Source of the DNA: Nemopilema nomurai
Taxonomy: Eukaryota; Cnidaria; Scyphozoa; Rhizostomeae; Rhizostomatidae
NCBI GenBank assembly: GCA_003864495.1
Contig: ML133420.1
Coordinates: 3,992,340-4,056,339 of the forward strand
Reading direction: 5' to 3'
Length of the DNA: 64,000 bases
Below are positions 31,001-43,900 of this stretch, one piece after another. The notes beneath the pieces are model-generated. The model was given only the letters and a program-made list of their open reading frames with translations. It was not told the origin of the DNA and searched no databases. Within the stretch, counting starts at the first letter, position 1; every line of letters begins with the position of its first letter. A program made the position numbers and the translations under genes.

Positions 31001-34000
31001 TCAAGATTGTTGATTAAAATGTTTGTGGAATGATAAATAACTCTAGTTTGACAGTGCCTCATAATAAAATAACTGACTTTGCTTCTCTAGCTGATAATTA
31101 TCTGATGAATGCAGTTAGTAATATTTTGCATCAGATAAGTTCAACTTTAAATTTTAGCTTCTAGTTGATATTGTATATCAAAAAAGGTTGTGGAGTGACA
31201 AATAAATCTCGTTCAAGAGGGTCTCATAAACAAAATGATATCCGGTGAATATCTGGTGAATGCAGTTAATAATCCTTTGCCTCTGATAAGTTCAACTATA
31301 AATTGTTAGCTTCTAGTTGAACATTGTTTATTTAAATGTTTCTGAAATGATAAATAACGCTAGTTTGACCGTGCCTCATAAAAAATAAATGACTTTGGTT
31401 CTATAGCTGATAATACCTGGTGAATGCAGTTAGTAATATTTTGCATCAGATAAGTTCAACTTTAAATTTTTAGCTTCTAGTTGAACATTGTATATTAAAT
31501 AAGGTTGTGAAGCGATAAATTACTCTGATTCAACAGTGCCTCGTTATAAAAGATGTGACTTTGCTTCTCTAGCTGATAATTATCTGGTGAATGCAGTTAG
31601 TAATATTTTGCATCAGATAAGTTCAACTTTAAATTATTAGCTTCTAGTTGAACATTGTATATTAAATATGGATGTGGAGTGATAAAAAACTCTGGTTCAA
31701 GAGGTCTCATAAACGAAATGATGATCTGGTGAATATCTGGTGAATGCAGTTAATAATCCTTTGCCTCTGATAAGTTCAACTTTAAATTATTAGCATCTAA
31801 TTCAAGATTGTTGATTAAATGTTTGTGGAATGATAAATAACTCTAGTTTGACAGTGCCTCATAATAAAACTGACTTTGCTTCTCTAGCTGATAATTATCT
31901 GATGAATGCAGTTAGTAATATTTTGCATCAGATAAGTTCAACTATAAATTGTTAGCTCTAGTTCAACATTGTATATTAAATAAGGTTGTGAAATGATAAA
32001 TAACGCTAGTTTGACCGTGCCTCATAATAAAATAAATGACTTTGCTTCTCTAGCTGATAATTATCTGGTGAATGCAGTTAGTAATATTTTGCATCAGATA
32101 AGTTCAACTTTAAATTATTAGCTTCTAGTTGAACATTGTATATTAAATATGGATGTGGAGTGATAAAAAACTCTGGTTCAAGAGGGTCTCATAAACGAAA
32201 TGATAATCTGGTGAATATCTGGTGAATGCAGTTAATAATCCTTTGCCTCTGATAAGTTCAACTTTAAATTATTAGCATCTAATTCAAGATTGTTGATTAA
32301 ATGTTTGTGAATGATAAATAACTCTAGTTTGACAGTGCCTCATAATAAAATAACTGACTTTGCTTCTAGCTGATAATTATCTGATGAATGCAGTTTGTAA
32401 TATTTTGCATCAGATAAGTTCAACTATAAATTGTTAGCTTCTAGTTGAACATTGTATATTAAATAAGGTTGTGAAGCGATAAATTACTCTAATTCAACAG
32501 TGCCTCGTAATAAAATATGTGACTTTGCTTCTCTAGCTGATAATTATCTGGTGAATGCAGTTAGTAATATTTTGCATCAGATAAGTTCAACTTTAAATTA
32601 TTAGCTTCTAGTTGAACATTGTATATTAAATATGGATGTGGAGTGATAAAAAACTCTGGTTCAAGGGTCTCATAAACGAAATGATGATCTGGTGAATATC
32701 TGGTGAATGCAGTTAATAATCCTTTGCCTCTGATAAGTTCAACTTTAAATTATTAGCATCTAATTGACATGTTGATTAAAATGTTTGTGGAATGATAAAT
32801 AACTCTAGTTTGACAGTGCGTCATAATAAAATAACTGACTTTGCTTCTCTAGCTGATAATTATCTGATGAATGCAGTTAGTAATATTTTGCATCAGATAA
32901 GTTCAACTATAAATTGTTAGCTTCTAGTTGAACATTGTATATTAAATAAGGTTGTGAAGCGATAAATTACTCTAATTCAACAGTGCCTCGTAATAAATAT
33001 GTGACTTTGCTTCTCTAGCTGATAATTATCTTGTGAATGCAGTTAGTAAATTTGCATCATATAAGTTCAACTATAAATTTTTAGCTTCTAGTTGATATTG
33101 TATATCAAAAAAGTTGTGGAGTGACAAATAAATCTCGTTCAAGAGGGTCTCATAAACGAAATGATAATCTGGTGAAATCTGGTGAATGCAGTTAATAATC
33201 CTTTGCCTCTGATAAGTTCAACTTTAAATTATTAGCATCTAGTTGAACATTGTTGATTAAAATGTTTGTGGAATGATAAATAACTCTAGTTTGACCGTGC
33301 CTCATAATAAAATAAATGACTTTGGTTCTATAGCTGATAATTATCTGGTGAATGTAGTTAGTAATATTTTGCATCAGATAAGTTCAACTTTAAATTTTTA
33401 GCTTCTAGTTGAACATTGTATATTAAATAAGGTTGTGAAGCGATAAATTACTCTGATTCAACAGTGCCTCGTTATAAAAGATGTGACTTTGCTTCTCTAG
33501 CTGATAATTATCTGGTGAATGCAGTTAGTAATATTTTGCATCAGATAAGTTAAACTTTAAATTATTAGCTTCTAGTTGATATTGTATATCAAAAAAGGTT
33601 GTGGAGTGACAAATTAAATCTCGTTCAAGAGGGTCTCATAAACGAAATGATAATCTGGTGAATATTGGTGAATGCAGTTAATAATCCTTTGCTCTGATAA
33701 GTTCAACTTTAAATTATTAGCATCTAGTTGAACATTGTTGATTAAAATGTTGTGTGGAATGATAAATAACTCTAGTTTGACCGTGCCTCATAATAAAATA
33801 AATGACTTGGTGCTATAGCTGATAATTATCTGGTGAATGCAGTTAGTAATATTTTGCATCAGATAAGTTCAACTTAAATTGTTAGCTTCTAGTTGAACAT
33901 TGTATATTAAATAAGGTTGTGAAGCGATAAATTACTCTGATTCAACAGTGCCTCGTTAATAAAGATGTGACTTTGCTTCTCTAGCTGATAATTATCTGGT

Positions 34001-34636
34001 GAATGCAGTTAGTAATATTTTGCATCAGATAAGTTAAACTTTAAATTATTAGCTTCTAGTTGAACATTGTATATTAAATATGGATTGATGATAAATTAAA
34101 CTCTAGATTCACAGTGCCTCAATAAATAAATATGACTTTGCTTCTCTAGCTGATAATTATCTGTGGAATGCAGTTAGTAATATTTTGCATCAGATAAGTT
34201 CAACTTTTAATTATTAGCTTCTAGTTGAACATTGTATATTAAATATGGATGTGGAGTGATAAAAAACTCTGGTTCAAGAGGGTCTCATAAACGAAATGAT
34301 AATCTGGTGAATATCTGGTGAATGCAGTTAATAATCCTTTGCCTCTGATAAGTTCAACTTTAAATTATTAGCATCTAATTCAAGATTGTTGATTAAAATG
34401 TTTGTGGAATGATAAATAACTCTAGTTTGACAGTGCCTCATAATAAAATAACTGACTTTGCTTCTCTAGCTGATAATTATCTGATGAATGCAGTTAGTAA
34501 TATTTTGCATCAGATAAGTTCAACTATAAATTGTTAGCTTCTAGTTCAACATTGTATATTAAATAAGGTTGTGAAGCGATAAATTACTCTGATTCAACAG
34601 TGCCTCGTAATAAAATATGTGACTTTGCTTCTCTAG
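22060..34636 (+). repeat. Satellite block I, left part (486-bp higher-order repeat)
   Basis: Tandem monomers each contain GATAAGTTCAACT and TGAATGCAGTTA. Successive GTTCAACT sites from 22094 are spaced about 153, 165 and 168 bp, repeating as a trimer of about 486 bp. Three monomer types can be told apart: one with AACAGTGCCTCGT, one with GAGGGTCTCATAAACGAAAT, and one with CTAGTTTGAC and GTGCCTCATAAT. Types are not always in the same order, and dimers or extra copies occur (e.g. 30200-30720). The DNA is about 70% AT. There is no conserved long open frame beyond repeat-driven ones. Such arrays are typical of pericentromeric or other heterochromatin; the location is inferred only. Confidence 0.95.
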
Positions 34637-35032
34637 CAGGGTTGCCAGACCCTATTGGTCAGCAGTAGCCAAACATGATGCTGAAGGAGGCCAAAATGTA
34701 GCCAAATTTTTTAGCAGAAGAAAACACATTGTTTAACGAAATTGATCAGTTTATATATTCTGAAACGAACTATTTCCATGGATGCATCATTCAGTTAATT
34801 CAGACTTAATTAAATTTTCCACTCGAGAAACAAAACCACAACAACAACAAACGTTGCTAAATTTGAAAAAAAGCAAAACAAATCAATTACTAAAACTACA
34901 TCGCTAGTCATACGGAAATTAGTAGAGTAGAATAGATATTAAAACAAAATTAAATTATTAAAAGCAGTTGAAAAAGTCAAAAGTCAGTTAATCAGAGAAT
35001 TGTTCATCTCCACGTCAGCAATTAAATTTTAT

Positions 35033-35296
35033 AATGACAATGCAACCATGAAATGAAAAATATATGATATATAAACATAATTCATTATAAACAATTACCC
35101 TGTTATAAACTTGGTTACTGCTTTGACTTGATAAAATTAACTTAATTAAATTCAGTTAAAAAATCAAGAACGTGAAGAGAAACAGAACAAACATTTTCCC
35201 AAAGCAGTAACCAAGTTTATAACATTGTTGTAATTGTTTATAATGAATTATGTTTATATATCATATATTTTTCATTTCATGGTTGCATTGTCGTTA
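35033..35296. repeat. Long inverted repeat (hairpin) in the hAT element
   Basis: The left arm 35033-35125 and right arm 35200-35296 are reverse complements over about 93 bp with few differences (AATGACAATGCAACCATG against CATGGTTGCATTGTCGTT). They flank a 74-bp loop. The structure lies just past the 3' end of the transposase frame, whose stop falls at 35306. As RNA it could form a very stable hairpin. Confidence 0.9.
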
Positions 35297-35305
35297 CAAA
35301 ATTTT

Positions 35306-37309
35306 TCACAAGTATGCATTCAAGTTAGCTTCATCTGCATCTGCAGAAGTTTCCCCTTGGTTGTACATGTTTGTAGAATTGAACAACTCAAGCATTTCTG
35401 GTGAAACTCTGAGATCTCGGCAACATTTTTGCCCAAACTTGAAATTAACTCGAATTCTGATTACAGCATCCAGCATATCAAGACGCATTCTGCTTCTTAG
35501 CTTTGTTTTTACATTAGTGACGTGTGAAAACACTCTCTCGCATATGGCATTGCTCACTGGGGTCGCAAGGGCTGTTAAAGCATAAAGAGCCAATCTTTGA
35601 ATGGTTGCTCTCCTGTACTAGATGTGTACTTCAAAATTCCACACCAAAATTCAGCTGAATCTCTTGGGACAAATCCATTAAAAACGCTTTCGCCTGCCCA
35701 GTCGACATGAAGGATCCTGCGATATTCTTCTTCAACTGATGATATATCAGCCATGACGTGAAGCATGGGTAAAGAATAAAACGGCACACGGTCAACCTGA
35801 GAGAGAACTGTCGCTGGGACAGGTAGCTGAGGCCTTTGAAAATAGTTTCATTCCAGGAAGTCTATTTTCAACCTGTGTAAGCGCTTCAACGAGAAAACTC
35901 TGGCATCGGTTATACACTTCCTCTACCTTCACTTTCGCTTCAGCAGAATTTCCGTGATGATTAATATACTTTTGTGATTCCATGACAAATTTCACACCAA
36001 AATCAACACGAGAGTTTGGCAGAACTTCATCGCCTGAGCCATATATTCTGTAGCGTAGAGTGCTGTGGAGCAGGAAGAGCTGTTTGACCATGTCTTCAGG
36101 ATCTGCATTTGTGGCTTGAAATGACGCATTAACTCGTTCAAATTCTGTCACCATTGGAGAGAGAAAATGAAAATAAAGGTGGTTGATGTCATCATTCAAC
36201 ATGCTCAGCAACATTCTTGCTTTGTAGCGAACATCTGATTTACAATTGGGCTCTTCTACCAAAAAATACGCTTTCAGTTCCTCCCAATTGACAAGAATGT
36301 TGAAAAGCACCTTCCCTCTGACAAGCCATCGAGTTGCAGACATTTTCTGGAATGGCATTGGTTTACCTGCGTGCTCATTATTTGGATTCATGACGTCTAT
36401 GAGCTGGTGGAAAGCCTCTCTTCGTAAAATGCTTTTCGAAAACCACTTCGGTATTTCCTTCAGAAGAAAGCCAAGATTCGCTGGCATCTTCTCGAATGCA
36501 TGTTGGACACACAAAGCCAGTGAATGACAAATACATTTCATCCGTATACAATTTGGCGACGATTCCCGAATCCTGGACCATACTGAATTCCATTCCCCCA
36601 CCATTGTAGAAGCACCATCACTTGCAAAGCCAAAGCAGTTGTGCAGATCTAGTCCAACCGTTTGAAGACCAGTTTTCACTGCCTGAAATAAGTTTTCACC
36701 CGTCGCTTCGACAACTTCTATCATTCCAACGAACGCTGTGGCCACTTGCATTTCTTGCTCACTGAAGTATCGATGCATATACAAAGGTTCTTTTTTCGCG
36801 GCAACATCTGTGGACTCATCAATGAGCACTGCAAACCTTTCCCTTCTACATCTTTTGAAGCTCGCGTTTCAAAGATGGTGACACAACATTTTTTATCAAC
36901 TGACTACATTTTGTGCGGTGGAGTTGCATTTCCCCCAAAGCACTTCCTTTGCCATGCTGAACCATTAATTCGCCCAAATGATCAACGGCAAGGATTGCAG
37001 AGTGACAGGCTATGCCAACAGCTATTTGAATTCTGCTTCTTTAACATCCCGTTTGGTTGTCCCTGGTCGAGGGCGTCTTTCTACAGCTAAAGGTCTCATT
37101 TGCTGAGTTTCTTTGATTCTAGTTGAGTGCTCAGAAGAGCTTTCATGCTTGGAGATTGACCAAAGTTTCGCTTGAAGAGATTTGCGACAGAGTTTACAGT
37201 ATGCATTCCCTTTACCATCTGGTGATTCTGACAGCCATACATATTGCTTCTCCCAGCTCTTCTTATACTTTCTTGAACTATCGTAACTTCCTTTCCATTT
37301 TGAAGCCAT
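35306..37309 (-). pseudogene. hAT transposase, frameshifted
   Basis: Reading from 37309: a BED-like/C2H2 segment (YVWLSESPDGKGNAYCKLCR, then SISKHESSSEH) gives DNA binding. A frame break near 36830-37020 precedes the catalytic part starting LIDESTDVAAKKE (36825, first Asp). Next are FGFASDGASTMVG (second conserved Asp, 36630), CICHSLALCVQHAF (36530) and SATRWLVRGKVLF (36340). Another break near 35790 leads to PFYSLPMLHVMADIS and FWCGILKYTSSTGE. The C-terminal dimerisation block is ALTALATPVSNAICERVFSH, then KLRSRMRLDMLDAVIRI (35585-35480), the hAT hallmark SNAxxERxFS. Two or more frameshifts disable it. The full length of about 660 codons fits hAT transposases of the ZMYM/ZBED-like group. Confidence 0.88.
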
Positions 37310-37420
37310 CTTGCAGTTTATTCAAGTGTTTTGCTCAGCTCTTACTATCTGTACTACTTTCGAGAATAATTTTTACATGACTTGGCTTCTGCAATGGAGC
37401 GTATAATGAACTTACAGTCC

Positions 37421-37726
37421 GATGACCCGCACATGATAGCTGGGTCACACAAGCACCTCATCCGGGATTAATAACAATAGATTGTACATTGGCAGAAACA
37501 AAAATCAATTACAAGTAATTTGATGACGAGTTAAATATCTATTTCAAAATCTATTTTGTCAATACATCAATCATGATACTCATAATTCATCTGAACCCAT
37601 CTTGCAGTTTATTCGATGACCCCGCACATGATAGCTGGGTCACACAAGCACCTCATCCGGGATTAATAACAATAGATTGTACATTGGCAGAAACAAAAAT
37701 CAATTACGTAGTAATTTGATGACGAG
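37421..37726. repeat. Direct duplication of about 110 bp in the hAT 5' region
   Basis: Copies at 37421-37530 and 37615-37726 share GATAGCTGGGTCACACAAGC and following sequence almost base for base, upstream of the transposase start. They could be subterminal transposase-binding repeats or a local duplication. Confidence 0.85.
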
Positions 37727-37949
37727 AAATTTTTCATAAATCAATCATAATTCTTAAGCACTTTATACAGATAAAATTAGTAAAACCGAAAAAACACAGA
37801 AATTGTGTAATCAAATGACAATAGGCCAATTTATAGCCAAAATATAGGTGGAGGCCAAATGGAAATGTTCGTAGCAAAAGTCTTTCCAATTAGGCCAGAT
37901 TTCTGGAATCTGGCCTCCCAGTAGGCCAGTTGGCAACCCTGTTCTCTAG

Positions 37950-40900
37950 CTTATAATTATCTTGTGAATGCAGTTAGTAAAATTTTGCATCATATAAGTT
38001 CAACTTTAAATTATTAGCTTCTAGTTGAACATTGTATATCAAAAAAGGTTGTGGAGTGACAAATAAATCTCGTTCAAGAGGGTCTCATAAACGAAATGAT
38101 AATCCGGTGAATATCTGGTGAATGCAGTTAATAATCCTTTGCCTCTGATAAGTTCAACTATAAATTGTTAGCTTCTAGTTGAACATTGTTTATTTAAATG
38201 TTTGTGAAATGATAAATAACGCTAGTTTGACCGTGCCTCATAATAAAATAAATGACTTTGCTTCTCTAGCTGATAATTATCTGATGAATGCAGTTAGTAA
38301 TATTTTGCATCAGATAAGTTCAACTATAAATTGTTAGCTTCTAGTTCAACATTGTATATTAAATAAGGTTGTGAAGCGATAAATTACTCTGATTCAACAG
38401 TGCCTCGTAATAAAATATGTGACTTTGCTTCTCTAGCTTATAATTATCTTGTGAATGCAGTTAGTAAAATTTAGCATCATATAAGTTCAACTTTAAATTA
38501 TTAGCTTCTAGTTGAACATTGTATATAAAAAGGTTGTGGAGTGACAAATAAATCTCGTTCAAGAGGGTCTCATAAACGAAATGATAATCCGGTGAATATC
38601 TGGTGAATGCAGTTAATAATCCTTTGCCTCTGATAAGTTCAACTATAAATTGTTAGCTTCTAGTTGAACATTGTTTATTTATGTTTGTGAAATGATAAAT
38701 AACGCTAGTTTGACCGTGCCTCATAATAAAATAAATGACTTTGGTTCTATAGCTGATAATTATCTGGTGAATGCAGTTAGTAATATTTTGCATCAGAGAA
38801 GTTCAACTTTAAATTTTAGCTTCTAGTTGAACATTGTATATTAAATAAGGTTGTGAAGCGATAAATTACTCTGATTCAACAGTGCCTCGTTATAAATATG
38901 TGACTTTGCTTCTCTAGCTGATAATTATCTGGTGAATGCAGTAGTAATATTTTGCATCAGATAAGTTCAACTTTAAATTTTTAGCTTCTAGTTGATATTG
39001 TATATCAAAAAAGGTTGTGGAGTGACAAATAAATCTCGTTCAAGAGGGTCTCATAAACGAAATGATAATCCGGTGAATATCTGGTGAATGCAGTTAATAA
39101 TCCTTTGCCTCTGATAAGTTCAACTATAAATTGTTAGCTTCTAGTTGAACATTGTTATTTAAATGTTTGTGAAATGATAAATAACGCTAGTTTGACCGTG
39201 CCTCATAATAAAATAAATGACTTTGGTTCTATAGCTGATAATTATCTGGTGAATGCAGTTAGTAATATTTGCATCAGATAAGTTCAACTTTAAATTTTAG
39301 CTTCTAGTTGAACATTGTATATTAAATAAGGTTGTGAAGCGATAAATTACTCTGATTCAACAGTGCCTCGTTATAAAATATGTGACTTTGCTTCTCTAGC
39401 TGATAATTATTGGTGAATGCAGTTAGTAATATTTTGCATCAGATAAGTTCAACTTTAAATTTTAGCTTCTAGTTGATATTGTATATCAAAAAGGTTGTGG
39501 AGTGACAAATAAATCTCGTTCAAGAGGGTCCATAAACGAAATGATAATCCGGTGAATATCTGTGAATGCAGTTAATAATCCTTTGCCTCTGATAAGTTCA
39601 ACTAAAAATTGTTAGCTTCTAGTTGAACATTGTTTATTTAAATGTTTCTGAATGATAAATAACGCTAGTTTGACCGTGCCTCATAATAAAATAAATGACT
39701 TTGGTTCTATAGCTGATAATTATCTGGTGAATGCAGTTAGTAATATTTTGCATCAGATAAGTTCAACTTTAAATTTTTAGCTTCTAGTTGAACATTGTAT
39801 ATTAAATAAGGTTGTGAAGCGATAAATTACTCTGATTCAACAGTGCCTCGTTATAAAAGATGTGACTTTGCTTCTCTAGCTGATAATTATCTGGTGAATG
39901 CAGTTAGTAATATTTGCATCAGATAAGTTCAACTTTAAATTATTAGCTTCTAGTTGAACATTGTATATTAAATATGATGTGGAGTGATAAAAAACTCTGG
40001 TTCAAGAGGGTCTCATAAACGAAATGATGATCTGGTGAATATCTGGTGAATGCAGTTAATAATCCTTTGCCTCTGATAAGTTCAACTTTAAATTATTAGC
40101 ATCTAATTCAAGATTTTGATTAAAATGTTTGTGGAATGATAAATAACTCTAGTTTGACAGTGCCTCATAATAAAATAACTGACTTTGCTTCTCTAGCTGA
40201 TAATTATCTGATAAATGCAGTTAGTAATATTTTGCATCAGATAAGTTCAACTATAAATTGTTAGCTTCTAGTTCAACATTGTATATTAAATAAGGTTGTG
40301 AAATGATAAATAACGCTAGTTTGACCGTGCCTCATAATAAAATAAATGACTTTGCTTCTCTAGCTGATAATTATCTGGTGAATGCAGTTAGTAATATTTT
40401 GCATCAGATAAGTTCAACTTTAAATTATTAGCTTCTAGTTGAACATTGTATATTAAATATGGATGTGGAGTGATAAAAAACTCTGGTTCAAGAGGGTCTC
40501 ATAAACGAAATGATAATCTGGTGAATATCTGGTGAATGCAGTTAATAATCCTTTGCCTCTGATAAGTTCAACTTTAAATTATTAGCATCTAATTCAAGAT
40601 TGTTGATTAAAATGTTTGTGGAATGATAAATAACTCTAGTTTGACAGTGCCTCATAATAAAATAACTGACTTTGCTTCTCTAGCTGATAATTATCTGATG
40701 AATGCAGTTTGTAATATTTTGCATCAGATAAGTTCAACTATAAATTGTTAGCTTCTAGTTGAAACATTGTATATTAAAATAAGGTTGTGAAGCGATAAAT
40801 TACTCTAATTCAACAGTGCCTCGTAATAAAATATGTGACTTTGCTTCTCTAGCTGATAATTATCTGTAATGCAGTTAGTAAAATTTTGCATCATATAAGT

Positions 40901-43900
40901 TCAACTATAAATTTTAGCTTCTAGTTGATATTGTATATCAAAAAAAGTTGTGGAGTGACAATAAATCTCGTTCAAGAGGGCTCATAAACGAAATGATAAT
41001 CTGGTGAATATCTGGTGAATGCAGTTAATAATCCTTTGCCTCTGATAAGTTCAACTTTAAATTATTAGCATCTAGTTGAACATTGTTGATTAAAATGTTT
41101 GTGGAATGATAAATAACTCTAGTTTGACAGTGCCTCATAATAAAATAACTGACTTTGCTTCTCTAGCTGATAATTATCTGATGAATGCAGTTAGTAATAT
41201 TTTGCATCAGATAAGTTCAACTATAAATTGTTTGCTTCTAGTTCAACATTGTATATTAAATAAGGTTGTGAAGCGATAAATTACTCTGATTCAACAGTGC
41301 CTCGTAATAAAATATGTGACTTTGCTTCTCTAGCTTATAATTATCTTGTGAATGCAGTTAGTAAAATTTTGCATCATATAAGTTCAACTTTAAATTATTA
41401 GCTTCTAGTTGAACATTGTATATCAAAAAAGGTTGTGGAGTGAAAAATAAATCTCGTTCAAGAGGGTCTCATAAACGAAATGATAATCCGGTGAATATCT
41501 GGTGAATGCAGTTAATAATCCTTTGCCTCTGATAAGTTCAACTTCAAATTATTAGCATCTAATTAAAGATTGTTGATTAAAATGTTTGTGGAATGATAAA
41601 TAACTCTAGTTTGACAGTGCCTCATAATAAAATAACTGACTTTGCTTCTCTAGCTGATAATTATCTGATGAATGCAGTTAGTAATATTTTGCATCAGATA
41701 AGTTCAACTATAAATTGTTAGCTTCTAGTTCAACATTGTATATTAAATAAGGTTGTGAAGCGATAAATTACTCTGATTCAACAGTGCCTCGTAATAAAAT
41801 ATGTGACTTTGCTTCTGTAGCTGATAATTATCTGGTGAATGCAGTTAGTAATATTTTGCATCAGATAAGTTCAACTTTAAATTATTAGCTTCTAGTTGAA
41901 CATTGTATATTAAATATGGATGTGGAGTGATAAAAACTCTGTTCAAGAGGGTCTCATAAACGAAATGATAATCTGGTGAATATCTGGTGAATGCAGTTAA
42001 TAATCCTTTGCCTCTGATAAGTTCAACTTTAAATTATTAGCATCTAATTCAAGATTGTTGATTAAAATGTTTGTGGAATGATAAATAACTCTAGTTTGAC
42101 AGTGCCTCATAATAAAATAACTGACTTTGCTTCTCTAGCTGATAATTATCTGGTGAATGCAGTTAGTAATATTTTGCATCATATAAGTTCAACTATAATT
42201 TGTTAGCTTCTAATTGAACATTGTATATTAAATAAGGTTGTGAAGCGATAAATTACTCTGATTCAACAGTGCCTCGTAATAAAATATGTGACTTTGCTTC
42301 TCTAGCTGATAATTATCTGGTGAATGAAGTTAGTAATATTTTGCATCAGATAAGTTCAACTATAAATTTTTAGCTTCTAGTTGATTTGTATATCAAAAAA
42401 GGTTGTGGAGTGATAAATAACTCTCGTTCAAGAGGGTCTCATAAACGAAATGATAATCTTGCTATCTGGTGAATATCTGGTGAATGCAGTTAATATCCTT
42501 TGCCTCTGATAAGTTCAACTATAAATTATTAGCTTCTAGTTGAACATTGTTTATTTAAATGTTTGTGAAATGATAAATAACGCTAGTTTGACCGTGCCTC
42601 ATAATAAAATTAATGACTTTGCTTCTATAGCTGATAATTATCTGGTGAATGCAGTTAGTAATATTTTGCATCAGATAAGTTCAACTTTAAATTTTTAGCT
42701 TCTAGTTGAACATTGTATATTAAATAAGGTTGTGAAGCGATAAATTACTCTGATTCAACAGTGCCTCGTATAAAATATGTGACTTTGCTTCTCTAGCTGA
42801 TAATTATCTGGTGAATGCAGTTAGTAATATTTTGCATCAGATAAGTTCAACTATAAATTTTTAGCTTCTAATTGATATTGTATATCAAAAAAGGTTATGA
42901 AGTGACAAATAACTCTGGTTCAAGAGGGTCTCATAAACGAAATGATAATCTGGTGAATATCTGTTGAATGCAGTTAATAATCCTTTGCCTCTGATAAGTT
43001 CAACTTTAAATTATTAGCATCTAGTTGAATATTGTTGATTAAAATGTTTGTGGAATGATAAATAACTCTAGTTTGACAGTGCCTCATAATAAAATAACTG
43101 ACTTTGCTTCTCTAGCTGATAATTATCTGATGAATGCAGTTAGTAATATTTTGCATCAGATAAGTTCAACTATAAATTGTTAGCTTCTAGTTGACATTGT
43201 ATAATAAATAAGGTTGTGAAGCGATAAATTACTCTGATTCAACAGTGCCTCGTAATGAAATATGTGACTTTGCTTCTGTAGCTGATAATTATCTGGTGAA
43301 TGCAGTTAGTAATATTTTGCATCAGATAAGTTCAACTTTAAATTATTAGCTTCTAGTTGAACATTGTATATTAAATTTGGATGTGGAGTGATAAATTACT
43401 CTGATTCAACAGTGCCTCGTAATCAAATATGTGACTTTGCTTCTCTAGCTGATAATTATCTGGTGAATGCAGTTAGTAATATTTTGCATCAGATAAGTTC
43501 AACTATAAATTTTAGCTTCTAGTTGAACATTGTATATTAAATAAGGTTGTGAGATAAATTACTCTGATTCAACAGTGCCTCGTAATAAAATATGTGACTT
43601 TGCTTCTCTAGCTGATAATTATCTGGTGAATGCAGTTAGTAATATTTTGCATCAGATAAGTTCAACTTTAAATTATTAGCTTCTAGTTGAACATTGTATA
43701 TTAAATATGGATGTGAGTGATAAAAACTCTGGTTCAAGAGGGTCTCATAAACGAAATGATAATCTGGTGAATATCTGGTGAATGCAGTTAAATCCTTTGG
43801 CCTCTGATAAGTTCAACTTTAAATTATTAGCATCTAATTCAAGATTGTTGATTAAAATGTTTGTGGAATGATAAATTACTCTGATTCAACAGTGCCTCGT

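Larger units (their letters stand above)
34637..37941 (-). mobile_element. hAT DNA transposon (3.3 kb) inside satellite block I
   Basis: The element begins CAGGGTTGCCAGACC at 34637 and ends in GGCAACCCTG at 37941, giving a short inverted repeat CAGGGTTGCCA. The 8-bp target duplication TTCTCTAG (34629-34636 and 37942-37949) is diagnostic of hAT. It contains a broken transposase gene on the minus strand. Undisturbed satellite monomers elsewhere (e.g. 46824-46840, TTCTCTAGCTTATAATTATC) show the empty site. The termini also share GGCCAG/AGGCCA-rich subterminal motifs near both ends. Confidence 0.93.
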
